From NCBI RefSeq assembly GCF_901709675.1, contig NC_051105.1, forward strand, positions 7,371,104 through 7,435,103: 64,000 nt of DNA. The letters are read 5' to 3'. Origin of the DNA: Syngnathus acus. Its lineage: Eukaryota; Chordata; Actinopteri; Syngnathiformes; Syngnathidae. A program made the translations under genes and the position numbers. Under the pieces are notes generated by a model. It did no database searches, was not told the origin of the DNA, and worked only from the letters and a program-made list of their open reading frames with translations. Shown here piece by piece: positions 33,890 to 48,005 of the stretch; the first letter of the stretch is position 1, and each line of letters opens with the position of its first letter.

Positions 33890-34496
33890 AGCAACAGTAT
33901 GACTTTTTTTGTTTATTTGTGTGATGGTAAAACATCTGCTCTTGGGCTCCCCCTTCAGGTGCAGAATGTAATTTTGCTTTGACTGTTATGAATACAAATC
34001 AACAGTGAAAATGGTTGATTTCCTGATTTAAAAAAAAGTTATCAAAAACTTACAATACAAAATACATTTAAAATGTAATCTTTTGAAAAATGATGGAAAA
34101 GTCTACAGTCTAATCATTTGAGCAGCAAATTTTGCTTTTTAGGCAACCTTTTAAGCGATGCGGCTGAAACCAACCGAACTGTAACGCAGCATGCGGGGTT
34201 CAGCAACTACTTTTCACGGCCGACGGTCGGCAATAGGTTTTGCTGTGATTCAAAATGTAAATCTCTGGTTCATTTCACAGATGTAACCGCCAGTCATAAA
34301 TGTACCAGGATTCACAAAAAAAAAAAAAAGAAATGTAAAAACAAAAGTATGGCCAATCCACATCTCCCAAACAATTCTTGTAGTATGTGTCCAACAAAAA
34401 GCAGTAAAGTTGCAACTCCACAAAGTCATGATAATATTTCATTGAACATCTTTTACAAGCTTCTATTTTAAAGTACAAATACCGCATAGTGTTGCT
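33890..34496. mobile_element. TTAA-flanked MITE (piggyBac-like), 607 bp
   Basis: The left end AGCAACAGTATG and the right end, which reads AGCAACACTATG on the other strand, form 12-bp inverted repeats with one mismatch. Both are bordered directly by TTAA (33886-33889 and 34497-34500), the target duplicated by piggyBac transposases. The interior has no transposase. It sits just after the candidate pcdh17 polyadenylation signal, so it may be outside the main transcript or in a longer form. Confidence 0.6.
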
Positions 34497-37400
34497 TTAA
34501 CAACAACATGAATAACCCTGCAACTGTTCCAATAATAGCAATGCACTGTGGCAGCAGATGTATTTTGGAGGGATCGAATCTCAAACATTGTTGGAGGAGC
34601 TCAGTGTGCCCCCCCTTCCCATTATTTTTTGTCACTGCTCTCTATATTTTTAACTACAAATAAAAAAAAAAAACATGCACTGTACATTAGTGCATCCCAT
34701 CACAAGGTGAGTTGACTCACTCTCTGATGCGTCCCGCCAAATGGCGTCACGTAGCGTCGGCGATGCTAATTCAAAGACAGCGGAGCTTGAGGCGTCAGTA
34801 TATTTTTTGTTACATTATTTATTTTAAACATCTCAAACAGACATGTGAGTGTGATAAAAATATAAATAAATAAATAACACTCAACTGCTATGAGACTTTT
34901 CTTCCCTCTCTTCCTCCTAGAGAAGAACTCTGAGACCGTGGAGCAAATTAAATTTTAATAATCCCCGTGGGGGGTAAAATGGGTCATTGCGGCGGCAAAC
35001 AACCGAACAAATAATGCATTAAGTGTTAACACTTGTAAATACAAAATTTAGATAATTTGATTAGTGGGGGGGGGACATCCGCAATGACTTCCTATTCACA
35101 AGCCCCCCGTGGCACTAAATATGTAAAATTTTACAGACGGGAACAATATGTCCATCAATTGCTCCAAAATGCTCATTAAAAAAAAGGAGCAAATTGCACG
35201 ACATGGTTCAAGGAAGACAGTTTGTGCCACGGATAGCAACTCGGCATCATGTATAAAGATAGCCGCACAATATTAGCATTTGGGTTAATGAGCTATCAAG
35301 AGAAAAGCATTATTTAAAAGGCAACAAGTACGTTGCTTAACTGTTGATTTGCTTGACGGATTCAAGTAACAGTACCGATCGGCTGCTTAATTCTTATCTG
35401 TTCAAAATAATAAATAAATCATTGTGAATGTTCTCCATACATGTGTAACCTTGATTAGTCTTTGAGGAGGAAAAGGTACTATTTGAATCTGATTCTTGGT
35501 CGGTTTGGATGTACCTCATTAATACAAGGCTCACGTTGCCGATTGATGCCATGTACACACACACCAGCACAGTGCGCGCACACACATGAAAAAAAGACCA
35601 CTGAATATGCTCTGAATATTTCATGTTACCAAACAAGAAGAACGATTGCAGATGAATGCCAGTTGAGTAGTGTCGAGGTTTCTTGCAGTTATGATGTGCA
35701 AGAAGAAAACCATATAACATTAAACGTTTGTATTACAAACAGGCAGTACAAAGATCCTCTTGTGATTGCTGTTATTGTGATTTTTATTTTTATTTTTTAT
35801 AAGTGCAGGTGAACTGTGTTCTTGTTACCAACTGACACATATTTCACGATCTGAGCACCTCATTTGATGCACTTGCCTTTTTATTTATTTATTCAGATTT
35901 GGCTTCCCTGTGGTGTGCCAAATTCACGGGGTCTTTAATTATTTATTATTATGATTCATTCTGTGTTGCCTCTGCCCGTTGTTAACACCTGTTTGGTTTT
36001 CCATGTGCACTCGAGGGGGGCATGTGGGTCATTTGGAGACTTAGCGCTTATGGATAACTCGGAAAATACATGTGAATGGAATTTAGGCATCGAGAAACGC
36101 AGTGAAAATGCAGCCTTGGATGTGACTTTCAGCAAAATGGAGAATGAAAGAGTGGGCGCGTGTGACAAAAGGCCTTGGTCGGCATACATAAAACATTCGG
36201 TCCATCCATCCGTTGGTTGATTCCCTTTTTGGAGATAACCTGCTTTGCGAAGGAGGCTGCAGACGAACGACATGGGACATAAACATCGGCAGGACTGGGG
36301 GAATTCTCCTCTAAAAGTCTGGACCAGAACCAATTCATTTGCTTTACAGAGCCTATGAAGAGCGACTGCATGTTTACACAGATGGATCGGGCAAATAAAG
36401 CAGTGATTTCCACTTTTTATCTTAACATTGAAAGCTCTTGTTTCTTGGTGTGGATTCTGGAAATTTTTGTAGCTCACTTTCAACGGTCAGCACTTTGAGA
36501 ACGTTTATTTGCATCCATGTTTGCGCGCAAGCTGGCGGAAAACAGAATCCTGTCATCTACTGAGCACAGACTCTAAGTGCGACTCTCGCTTTCCTCCTCG
36601 GGTAAAACACATTAATTTGGATTTTGATTTGCATTTGTTTTGCTGCCGCTATTGACACAATTCCAGACCTAGATGTCTCATCTCAACAGGCAAGCTCTGA
36701 TGAGCTCATCTGCATAAGTTGAAATAGTCTCGGAGAGGGAGATTGCGTGGGTCACGGCAACTCATCCCATTGAAATACAAACACGGCATCATTTCATGTG
36801 GATCAGTCCCGAGGTTTGAGATCACGGGGGAATGTCGGCAGACAGGTGAGAGGAATGTCAAGTAGACGAGGGCTCAACAATTTCCTTTTTTCCGTGCGTG
36901 TGCGCCACACTTAGCCCTCACGTTGTCTTAAACTCCATCTCACTGAGGCAGTTTGAACCTCCACTTCTGCCATAATTAAGAAGAATTGGCTTTGGAATAA
37001 ACCTTTTTCCCTTGATTACACAGAGCTCTGGTACAGAAAAGTGCTCCGGCATGGAGCAGAATGCAGATTAGAGACTAGTGCGCTGCGTTTGGATGAATGC
37101 GACTTGTCTCTCAGATTGATGACAGTCGCGGTGAAAAGGAATTACAGACAATGAAAGTGATCGGCGTAATACCCCCCATTCTTCCACATTTTACATACAC
37201 AAGCCATCTTTTCAGATGGAAATGAAACAAGGCGAGCGCCGTTTCATTTGTGCCAAATTGACATGCTCACCCCGCTCACTTAAGCTTTTAATTCAATAAT
37301 TCAACAACACGGCCGATTAAGAGCTCGTTTTCCACCTTTCGCCGACGCTCGGCACATCAACGCAACGATATGGAGAGGGTCATTTTCATTTGGACTGAGG

Positions 37401-38565
37401 GATGTCATTGAACGCGGCGGCGTGCCTGCCCTCAGGGGGTCGAATATTAAAATGACAGAATCTTTTTATGTTTTGGATCTCAAAGCAAACAAAGAGCTTG
37501 TTTATGCCCATGGTTCTTAAACCCTCCAGGGGTTGGCGAGCCGTGATCTCTGATATATTCCCGCTTTCACACTGCCTGTAAAAGCTGGCACTTTGCCGAC
37601 ACTGTCTCTATTTGGAATAAACCACAACAAACTGTGTTGAAGTGGAAGCAGCGATTTTCCAGCGTAGGAAGTAACATCAGAGCCGTAACGGCCGTAACTG
37701 CTTACTGTTGTGTTGAAAGCAGTTGTTGCTGTCTGATGAATATTTTATACGTCACACTAGATGTTGGTGAATACAGTGCCGAATACTGCGTTATTTTCTG
37801 AAAGCACATACGTATGACTGCAACAATATATCACTTTTGCTGGGTTCTACGAAAAAGGCACCACACATGAAACCTTTGATACACCAAACATGTTTTGTTT
37901 CAGCAAGACCACGATTGTGGTGGCCATCGGGAATTTCGTGAGAGTCCAGTTACGTTTTTGAGCATGACAGTTGGTGTTTAGATGTTTGGACTTAGAGCAC
38001 AACCTTTTTTGTTGTTTTTCTAATCCCAGTATGTGTCTTTTAGTGAACTGACTGACTGGTGCTATTGAATGAGATCCAACCTATGAAACTGAAATCAATC
38101 GTCTGACAGTTGTGCTACTAACGTGATCCAATATGATTCGGCTTCAAATTTATTAGATTTGACAAAATGCCCAAATCTGGGTGAAACCACAATTTCTGCA
38201 AAACCAAGGATCTAGAAGAAGTAATCATTGGCGTATAAATCACCAAGATATAAATCCCCTAGATTTTATTGCAGCCATAAAACCTTAAATCGCGCTCCGG
38301 TAAAATGACAAAAATTGAGTTATCCCAGTCTTCACGCTTAATTCTGATGGGACTTCAGCTTTTGCAGGTTCCAGGTCATATTAATGTCTTAACATGTACT
38401 TAACAACATTGAAAAATTGTCCTTAAAAAAAGATGATAGATTCGGCACTTCGTGTATTGTTTCTTTATGGATCTCTACCCTAGTAGGAAAACTGCTGGGA
38501 TGCACATTGCAGTGTTTTAAAATCCATTTTCAAATAATGGAGATTATAAACTATGATTGTGGCCT

Positions 38566-38630
38566 AAAGTCAGCTGGGACAGGCTGCAGCTCACCCGGGA
38601 CATTAATGAGGACGAGTTCTGCAGAAAACG
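38566..38630 (+). repeat. Tail fragment of the common teleost dispersed repeat
   Basis: AGTCAGCTGGGACAGGCTGC with CAGCTCACCCGGGACATTAA is the family's 3' tail, here without its head. Confidence 0.5.
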
Positions 38631-40415
38631 TGTGTACGGATCGCAAATCAAACCCAATTAATTGAGTTGATTAATGAGTTCATTTTACGTATATTTGAAC
38701 AACCTGTTCGAAAAACACATTAGAAAAAGCCGTTGCCTCTTTTGACACTCACCGACAAAACACCTTTGAACGACAAAGGTGTCTAAATCACAACATGATG
38801 TTAATGGGTATTTCATGAAAGGAATTAGCTGTCATTTAATTACTTCAGCCCAAGGGAGGTTTGAGTCTGATGTTGGGGGAAAGTACACAAGGAAGGAACT
38901 GATAGTATTGTGTCGTCTGTGTGATATGAAATGACAGCCAGAGGGCGGTTAGTACATATTTGATCAACAAAGAAGGTGGGGGTGGGGGGGAGCATATGAA
39001 TATGTGACATCAGCTGTCAAGCCACCACTACAAGTGCACTCAAGAGGACAGACCGCAGCCAAGGCCAGTGGCTTGGATAAAACCGCCTCAAAATCCACCA
39101 CGTTAATAGATATTAGCCCAAATATGCCCGATCTTGTGTCTCTTAAAGGTCAACTTCATCTTTCATTAGAAATAACCCTCCCCGCGATCTGCTCTGTGCT
39201 TTGGATCTGTTCCACAACGCGACAGCTTCTTTCTCGCTCTGATAAATGTAAGTAAAAGGGGCCTCGGGAGGTGTAATGTGATTCTGTTGACAGACAGCGG
39301 TGATACCGACGCCGACATAAGCCCAATAACCACTTGTGTTATGTTTCATGCAAATAGGCAGCTCGATTTAACATAAAGGAGCACCAGTGGTGATCCAGTT
39401 CGGCCTCAGGCAACGATGCAACAAACATTAGCCAGGCAGCGATCATTATGACCAATGTGAAAACTCCGAGTCAGTTCTCCAGCAACAATACTTTTTTCCC
39501 ACCGTGTAGGCCACAGACATTGTTCAATCTGGGAGCTATACTTTGTAGGTAACAGCATAACAAAGTTGTTCAAATGAAGTTGATGCTATTTTTAATAATC
39601 ATTTTCATCTACACTGATTATGTTATTGAGTTCTCACTGTGATTATCACTAATGATTTTTTAAGGTCAGAAAATGGCTCCATTTACAATATATACCGAAC
39701 ATTTTTGTAATCTTTAGAGATGATGCCATTGTGAATGAAGATAATGCTAATCAGATGTATGTTGTTAAAAAATGTCTGTATTGATTTTCACGTCTGATAC
39801 AAAATAATACCTGACAAAATACTATTATATAAAACTGTAGAATCTTCAAACTCATGACTAGACTTGAAAAGGCTAAGAAAAAATCCTACTTTCATGAAAT
39901 TTGCCAAAAAACTAAAATGTTGAATTTTGACATGTGACCCAATTCTGTGTCAATCCGTCAAACTGATGTTCAGGGCAATTTTGTCTGGTCAAGGGTCACT
40001 ACTTAGAGCATTAGGAACCAATCACAAACATTTTAAACAGACTTGAAGAATTGGTGAGTTTTCCAGCACATTGAGGAAAAAAATAAAAGTTATTAGTGGG
40101 AAGAAGAGTAATTCCAAAACGGCCATCATGCTCAGATCCTAATTATGAAGTATTTCTGCAAATAAATTGTTCAACTGTATTTCCACAAGGATTAGTAGAT
40201 GTAGCGAAAACCCCATTAAAAGTAAATTTAGCATCAAATCATGAAGCCGCCACTCCAGATTGTAACGACAACTGCTCTGGAGATTTTTGGCATAGGCCTT
40301 TATACAAACATACAAACAACATTGACAGAGGTGGTGAGAATACTTATTAGAATTCAGAAAGACACCCTTCGATTGTGAACAGCTGGTGTTCTTTGCCCAT
40401 GATTTATACACACCT

Positions 40416-40479
40416 CACACACACACACACACACGCACACACGCACGTACACACGCACACACACACACACACACACACA
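40416..40479. repeat. CA dinucleotide microsatellite
   Basis: CA repeat with a few CG interruptions (ACGCACGTAC), 64 bp. Confidence 0.95.
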
Positions 40480-41553
40480 TTGAACTTGCAGTCAGAGCGA
40501 GATGGTTCTGATGGTAATTTCTTTTTCTCTTTTTTCTTCCAATGGTGCACCTGGAAAGCAAATCACAAAGAAATACAATCTTCTCTTTTAGAACAAAACT
40601 GACCCTTTCTGACATAACGGGAAAAGTCATTTTGATAATGAGACAGGTTTTGGGTGTAACGTCAAGCTAACAATCATGTGGGGATATGTAATTTCCCTCA
40701 AATGAGCTCACCATGCATGTCTTCTCGATGGTTTTATGACCGGCTACAGTATATGGACATTTTCACCCCATCACCGATCAGCTAAATGCATAACAAACTA
40801 ATCACCAGCTCAAAATGCATGCAGATGTAACATGTGACCTGCTTTTGTTTAATTGTTTATTGGTGTCACTTTGCAAAAAAAGCAAATAAGCCCTGTGATT
40901 AGTATAGTAGGAGTTGTTGCATAAAATGTTAATCAGAAGTGAGAGGATGCCATCATCCATATTGCGATGCTTCCACATTTGCATTATAATATCGACCTTA
41001 CAATTCTCATGGTGTTCCTTCAACGCTGAACTATTTAAATGACTAAAATGGGACAACTCTTTTTTACGCTGGCCTTGCCTTTAAACGTCGACTAATGGTG
41101 GCTTGCTACTTTCATTTAGTTAGACTTTTATTGCCATGGAGAAGAGTACATACTGTAATATTGCATAACTGAGGATTGATTAAATTGATAGCTTAGCTTA
41201 TTAGCTTTTTGCATTAACGAACAAGTAGTTACTATTTGCATTTGTGACAGCGTCGCTCTGGCATTATGGGGTACATGAGCATGCTTTTAATTACTATTGC
41301 TGTGATACGTAACAATCTGGGCAAGAGTGCATGTACCATGTGTTCACATTAAATGTTATGAATGAGCAGCTTTTTTTTTTCCCCCGTGACAATATATGAA
41401 TATTCATTCAAACGCGAAGTGAATAAAATAACATCGTGAAGCGCATTCAGTCAGTGTCAACTCGGAGAATCTGCTCACACGCTTTCGCACTCAAGGCTAT
41501 GCAGAACAGACACAACAAAGACCACTTTAAAGTCCAAGGTCAAAGGCTGGCTG

Positions 41554-41631
41554 TGTAAAACGTCCAGAATCTACCATGTGGCGGGATTGCCATGTAAAAC
41601 GTCTAGAATCTACCAAGTGGCGGGATAAATC
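41554..41631. repeat. Tandem duplication of a 39-bp unit
   Basis: TGTAAAACGTCCAGAATCTA at 41554 is repeated at 41593 with few changes (CGTCTAG, CCAAGTGG for CGTCCAG, CCATGTGG). It is not a microsatellite and not an element I recognise. Confidence 0.75.
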
Positions 41632-42579
41632 TGCCACACAAAAAAAAAGAATTCCTACTTTAGATGCTCACTTGGCTCCAGCTAAATTCTTGCTCATTTT
41701 GGTGATGTCTCACATCGTCCAAATTTGTATCAATTTCTTTCTTTCATTATTTTAACATTACTCAGAAGCAAGTTTAAATTGGAGGCTCCCCGTTTGAATA
41801 CACCGCGCTCGTTTCCAACCCGGCAAGTCAAACTTACAAAATGGTTTCAATGTCACGTTTTTGAGGCAACCACTCCGATTTAATTATTTAAATCTTCTAA
41901 GCTAAAGTTAGGATGTGTCCATTTTCCTTAAATCCATTTACATGCAGTGCACAAAATGTGACCCTTGCCTTTAATTCATCACAGTTGTGATCACAGCAAG
42001 CAAACACCATTAGTGACACGGTGGAACGGTGGGCGGCATTCCAGCTCCCGGCCAACATTCTCACTAGCTTCTATCTGTCTATTACGTTCAATTGTTAGCA
42101 GAGTTTCACAAAGCTAATTGTAAGAGATGCAGAATAGAGATTGCTGTTGAACTGAATTAACAAACTCAGTGACATGGAGACAATGTATTTCTATTTGATA
42201 ATGTGCAGTTTGGATTCAAAGCTGCTGGGGAGTATAATGCTTTTTTTAACCGACCTCATTTCATTTGATACACCTGTCTCATGAAAACCAATGTAATAGC
42301 TGCCAATTTAACTCAGAGGCACTCCGTAGTAGTACTTGACCAAAGTGTCAAAAAACTAATGTCGCAGGTATCTTGATAGACAAGTTTATTTTTTTAAATA
42401 GAGCTTGTATTGTTTAATTTGCATTTTATTGTATATAATATGATAAAATGAATGTAAAGAAATAAACGGATCTTATAACGTCGGATTACTGTATACCGGG
42501 ACAAGCAGGACATCACAGTGTCTAAATTGTGTGCCTTTTAAGGGGCGTGGCCTAATGACTGACATCAGCATTTGGAAAG

Positions 42580-42883
42580 TACACTACCGTTCAAAAGTTT
42601 GGGGTCACCCAAACAATTTTGTGACCCCAAACTTTTGAACGGTAGTGTATATATTTATTTAGATAATTATTTATAGATTATATATATAATCTTCTGTGTA
42701 AAAAATCTTATAATATATATGTATACTTATATTCATAGATTTTTTATAATCTTATACAAATATAAGATATAATTTATAATATTTAATTCATAATATTTTA
42801 TTATAATAATATTTACACTACCGTTCAAAAGTTTGGGGTCACCCAAACAATTTTGTGACCCCAAACTTTTGAACGGTAGTGTA
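42580..42883. mobile_element. Twin-hairpin palindromic element, 304 bp
   Basis: Two 70-bp copies, 42580-42649 and 42814-42883, are identical. Each copy is itself a perfect palindrome: TACACTACCGTTCAAAAGTT plus nine more bases (through GGGGTCAC), a short centre CCAAACAATTTT, then the complementary arm. Between them lie 164 bp of nearly pure A/T with its own local inverted repeats. The arm sequence resembles the terminal inverted repeat of a Tc1/mariner family common in fish. The whole can fold as two hairpins or as one long foldback. There is no coding capacity. Confidence 0.85.
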
Positions 42884-43779
42884 TGTTTTGGTCTACAGTG
42901 AGTTTTTTCATTTTGTACTTTTGTTTAACTGTGTGCACTGTTAACACCGCTGAATGTGGATCGGCAATTGTTACTCATCTGTTTTTTATTCTAGTTCAGT
43001 CAAAAAGTGGCAAATGTAATTGCACAAACACTACAGTAGGTGGCAGTATTTTTTTATTTCAGACAAATTGGTGTGTAAATTGTAATTCACATTTTTTCTG
43101 TGATAGACAATTTTTTTTTAATAAAGTTGTTTGTTGTAAGTTGGTGTACATTTATTTTATTTTTTGTTGTCTTTAGCGAACCCCTAATTTTATAGACAAA
43201 TGACACCATCAACAAAAAATAAACAGGAACCACTCATTTGAACGTAGTCACACCCATGTACTAGAACTGATCAATTTATTCTATTTGCAATATAATTGTG
43301 ACATGACAAAATTTGCTAATGCAAACGCTGTAATTCGTCTAGTCATTGGGAGCAGATTGCAAGGCTGCCGAGCAGGTTGCGCTAAAAGCCTGCTGCACAG
43401 TGCCGTGCTGGGTGCGTGTAATTTTCAGTGATTGTTCTGTCTCACTAGACCTTGAGGTGATTATGTAACGTTCTTTTCATCTCACGTAGTAAAAAAAAAA
43501 TAGTCACCGTGTGCTACTTGAGTAGTGAACAATTAAAATGCATCCTTGGGTCAAATGATTTGGAAAACTTGTCAGCGGTCGGATAAGTTAAGAGGATAAA
43601 TTTGTTTGTATGTGGTTGGATATTGCGTCATTTGATTTCATGAATGAAACTGAATAAGGATTCATTAATTCCTTGCATTTGTTAAAATAGGAAAGGGACA
43701 TTGGGAACAAAGCATACTAAATGTCAATATTGAGAGAAAAAAATACAAGGTTATTTTCCTAAAATAGTTTAATCCTACT

Positions 43780-43855
43780 ATGGACAATTTAGAATCTTTA
43801 ATCTACCTAATAAGCATATTTTTGGAATGGGAGAGGAAGCCGCAAACAAGATAAA
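43780..43855 (-). repeat. Fragment of the common teleost dispersed repeat, minus orientation
   Basis: GGACAATTTAGAATCTTTAA with ATATTTTTGGAATGGGAGAG is the complement of the family's central block. Confidence 0.45.
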
Positions 43856-46257
43856 TTCATCTGACAAAAGTTGGAAAATGTGGAGCGAGATATTTTGTTT
43901 GTCTGTTAGTTTTCAGACAACTGGTTCTTGGGAAACGACATAAGTAATAGTCGCACGCCTCTACCATTTGTTGTGAAAAAAGTAAATACATTCTTGTTAC
44001 CAAAGGGATGTTGTCGCAAAAATCTAATGCAGCGCACAAGGTCTCCTGACTAAGACGGCAGCTGCTCATTATAGTTACTTGGAACACAGCGTTGGGCAAT
44101 AAGCCACATGCCTCTTCACGAAAGATAAAAATCAGTATTCAAGCATATGTAGCAGTATTTTCAGGTAAATTAACCCTGGAAAGTCTTCTCGTTTACCGAC
44201 CAATTTTTGTGTATATATATGAACTTTCCCCTATGAAAATCTCCAATGAAATTGAGTAATCCTGCTAACTGACTAGCAGCATTCAAAGCCTTACTTAGTG
44301 CGTTTTGGTTTTAACCCTGGCTCTGAATCAACTGTCAAAAAGTCATTTTCATAACATGAATGAAATGACTCAAGAGTGTCTGTCAATCAAAAGTGGCCAC
44401 GGTTGTCTTTGTTGCAGCGACGTTTGTGATGGCGCTCCGGGTGGCCGCTAAGCGTATTTCCACTTTGAACACTCTGACAGGCCAGACAGTTTGATTCAAT
44501 TTTTTTCCACATTGTCCTGCAACTATTCTTGGTAGAGTCTGACACTCGGTCGTCACTCTAAACCCTCGGCAGTTAACAATCCTTTTATTGACTCCCGTCG
44601 AACAAAAAGCTCCCAAACTACACACACATTTTATTTAGATTTCTCGTTCAAAAGTGGCTCTCCTCTGGGAGGGGTTCAGATGCATGCCAATCTGTCGATC
44701 ATGAATAATGTTTACAGCGTTGAGGGGGGCCGAGGCGGCAGGACTTCACACAAGTTTCATCCGCTTTTTTATCATGTGCTACTGGGTCATGACACACTTT
44801 CCTTGCCTTTGAATTGGGCAAAAATAGTCCACCGCTTGCCTATTTCCCTCAGACAAAGTGGGCCATTAGATGCATAAAGCGGAGACGCGAAGACATTCTG
44901 TCATGTTTAAATATCTCGGGTCTCCAAAAGTGTCACCTTTTAAGCGCTTTGTCTCCGTGTCACAAACAAGCTGGAAGACTTATGGGGCGAGAAAGAGAGA
45001 GAGGAAAGTTTGCAACTCAAGGTTAAAACGTAAAAAATAACCGGTGCAGTTTTGGATGATTTAAACGTTTGGCAAAAGAACGTTTGGCGAAAATTTGCGA
45101 CCTTGGACAAACCCTGACCAAATCTGAACGTGTATTTTGTTTTTTTTCGCCAGCAGTGGAAAATGTTTGCCCCTCAGTGGGGAAGGGGCTTCAAATATTC
45201 CAATTCAATATAACGCATGTTTGCTTATATTATGCTTGATTGTCCAGATAAATATTAAAGTTTGTTCCATTTGGAGTTAATTAGCGCCGTTTTATTGGCT
45301 AATCGCTTGCTAGTCTGTTCAGCAAACCTTGTTAATGTTTACACTCTTGAGAAGAGACTGACATCGGTTTATGGTGACGTTTTTGTACGAGTGGAAAATT
45401 CTCACGCACACACAAACGCACACAGACATTGTTTACAAACCCTTTCAACTGATTGAGACCAGAGGAAGCAAACTATTGATATAAAAGCACTTGGTGAATC
45501 ACTTTTGAAGTGTCAGACAAACTCTTCCAAAGACATTCATCAGATATGTAAGAATGCCCTCAAAGTGTTGTTTCCATTCCTTGGGAAGTGTGCGTCCATC
45601 TCAATTCATTGCCCGCATCAACATTTTGGGGGAACAAATGGTGCAGCACTGCAGTGATGAGAGAGAAAAAAAAAAAAACTCTCGGCTGGTCAATTATTAA
45701 AGAGCATTGTTTCTCTGAGCGATGTTGTCAGAGACTGAAGCCCAAAAGAAAACACCATGCTATTTATTTTTTAGTTAAGTTCTGCAGCACGGTTCGCCAG
45801 CAGTAAAGCGAGCATAAATGATGCATGCGTGCATAGCTGCTCTCGTGTCTTTCGGCTGATTAAAACATCTCCTTAATGATTGCTTACGTGGGGGATGTCA
45901 CAGCAGCCCCACCGCATGAGGGGGACCGCTAATAATAAAAACGACAGGTGTTGACGTGTCATTTGTGTTATCACTGCAAACGGTAATTATTATTTTAAGT
46001 GAACATCAAACAATTCCGCTCTGTCGTTATCCAAACCACTTTTCTTTTGTTGACAAGAATTTATTTAATTCATCTTTTTAAATGCCTTTATAGATTGTTT
46101 ATTTGGTTGTTGTTGTTGTTCTTTTCTGCAGGCATTTTACTGCCTGTAAAAAAAGAGAATATAAATGGGCACCACTAGCTCAGTCCATTAATTAATTATT
46201 ATTTAGGAGGATGCATTTTTAACGAAGTTTGACCGAGAAAGCTGTCCTTGATATACA

Positions 46258-46315
46258 GTTACCGGCCAGTTCATTAGGTACACTTGCAGCAGCTAAACGG
46301 CATCCAGTACCAAAG
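46258..46315. repeat. Terminal fragment of a Tc1-type element
   Basis: CCGGCCAGTTCATTAGGTAC and the following ACTTG resemble the terminal repeat of a fish Tc1 family (core CATTAGGTACAC). Shorter matches are at 12509-12525 (CCATTAGGTACACCTG) and 18083-18098. No transposase is nearby. Confidence 0.4.
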
Positions 46316-48005
46316 GTCTATCCTTTGGCATCAGCCATTAGAATGATAATATTTGTACAAAGATTTTTGAAATTATTATTATGTATTGACTGTAAATATA
46401 ACGAAAAGGGATGAAGTAAATATTATATTTATTGCCAAATAAAAAATAAAAAAATAACGCAAAAGAAAACTAGCATTTATAAAGGATATTATCATTAGTG
46501 GTGTTAGCTGTTAGCATATATGATATCTATAAAGTTGCCTGAGTGAGCACTGGGCAATATTCTATTTTGCATTGGCTCTAATAGGGACGACCTAAAACTG
46601 TGACCATGGAGACCACACACCTTCAGAAGTGTAATAATTTCAGGTTAGCAAGATTATTTAGGACTTTGATGAAGCTCAAGCAGCTCTAAATAAAGCATTA
46701 GAGAATCTCCGTATCCACCTATGGTGTTTGAGCCAGATTCAAAGAACACTCAGTTGGCATAAAAGTATGAGAAGCAGCTGCCAGCTACTGGCTCCCCCTC
46801 TTTTGAATTTGAGAAAGTAGGTTAACCATAACGCAATGCACGTTGGGTAAATATCCCAGCACGCCTCTTCACCTTGCCTCGAGTGTACGCATCTATACGT
46901 TTGATTATAGAGCAGCTCCAAATGACAGACGCACAAAGGCACACGCTGGCAAAAGAGCTAATTCGCCGGTTCGTCGATGGAGGTAAACGCGTGCTAATTG
47001 CTTTTGATTCACAGTCTCAGCCTGTTCTCGTGAGAATTCAGTTGGGCTTCCGAGCATTAAACCAAAACAAGACATTTTTTGTGTGTTACTTGAAAAAGTT
47101 ATATTATGAACATCCGCATCACGATTCTAAAGTTCTGGGTTTGGTAAAGATCCTAAATTGTCAATCAGTGTGAATGGTTTATTGACAACAGAAGATTGAA
47201 GACTAGACTAGAAGACTTCATCTCAATAAAGTGATGCTGTGCAAAAAAGGGCCCGGGATGTTTCCACTGGCTGCGGAAACTCAAGAGTTCCACGTCGATA
47301 AATCGCTCATGCTCATAGCTCTTTTTTGAAGTCTTACATTGGCTGGAAAAAATAAAAACTTTTCTTTGATTTGTTAGTCTAGCCATACCAGCAAAAAGGC
47401 CAGAAACTCTCTTTTTTTAAAAAATGGTGAAAATGTGCAGGAAAATCCACAGTGTACAGCGGACAGGTTAGAAGGAAGGCCAAAGGCATTTTTTTGTCTG
47501 ACAGCACCTCTGCCCTTTAGAGGGAGCGCACATTTTTGCCTTAGAGCTACCCTACTGGGAGTGATAGGTCGGAAAATCCTTCATCCAAAATATCTCTTCT
47601 AAAAGAAGGTAAACGAGAGAAGTCGAGACATGAGTCACTTGACAGTCACTAGTTGTAAATCTAAGATTAAGACACCATCAGAGACACCCATATATACGTA
47701 TACTGTCACTGGCTTGCTTTACGCTGGGTCAGTGAAGCACTGACAAAGAAGAAAGAAAATCAGATTATTAATAAGTCCTTCTCTGCTTTTTGTCAGATTT
47801 CCCGTGAAAGAACACGTCGAGACATTAACTGATGCATGCTGACGTTGGAGCATGGCGGACGTGTTGCCGGGTTGCAAATGAGAGCATACAAAGAGCTGCT
47901 CTTTGCCTCACAAACACAGGCATACACACACACACATGAACATGAACACACACAATCACAAAGAGAGAAAGAGGGAAGAATCTGACTCATTCTTAAGACC
48001 TAGTT

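Larger units (their letters stand above)
34501..42579. other. Gene-free region downstream of pcdh17, part 1
   Basis: No coding exon recognised. It contains a repeat tail (38566-38630), a CA tract (40416-40479) and the 39-bp duplication (41554-41631). The 175-codon minus frame at 35956-36483 lacks any domain I recognise. Confidence 0.65.
42884..48005. other. Gene-free region downstream of pcdh17, part 2
   Basis: No coding exon or RNA gene recognised. It holds small repeat fragments at 43780-43855 and 46258-46315 only. Confidence 0.65.

Noticed and set aside
35956-36483. 175-codon minus-strand frame as a gene
   Set aside because: No family resemblance, and overlapping frames on both strands are as expected in a locally GC-richer stretch.
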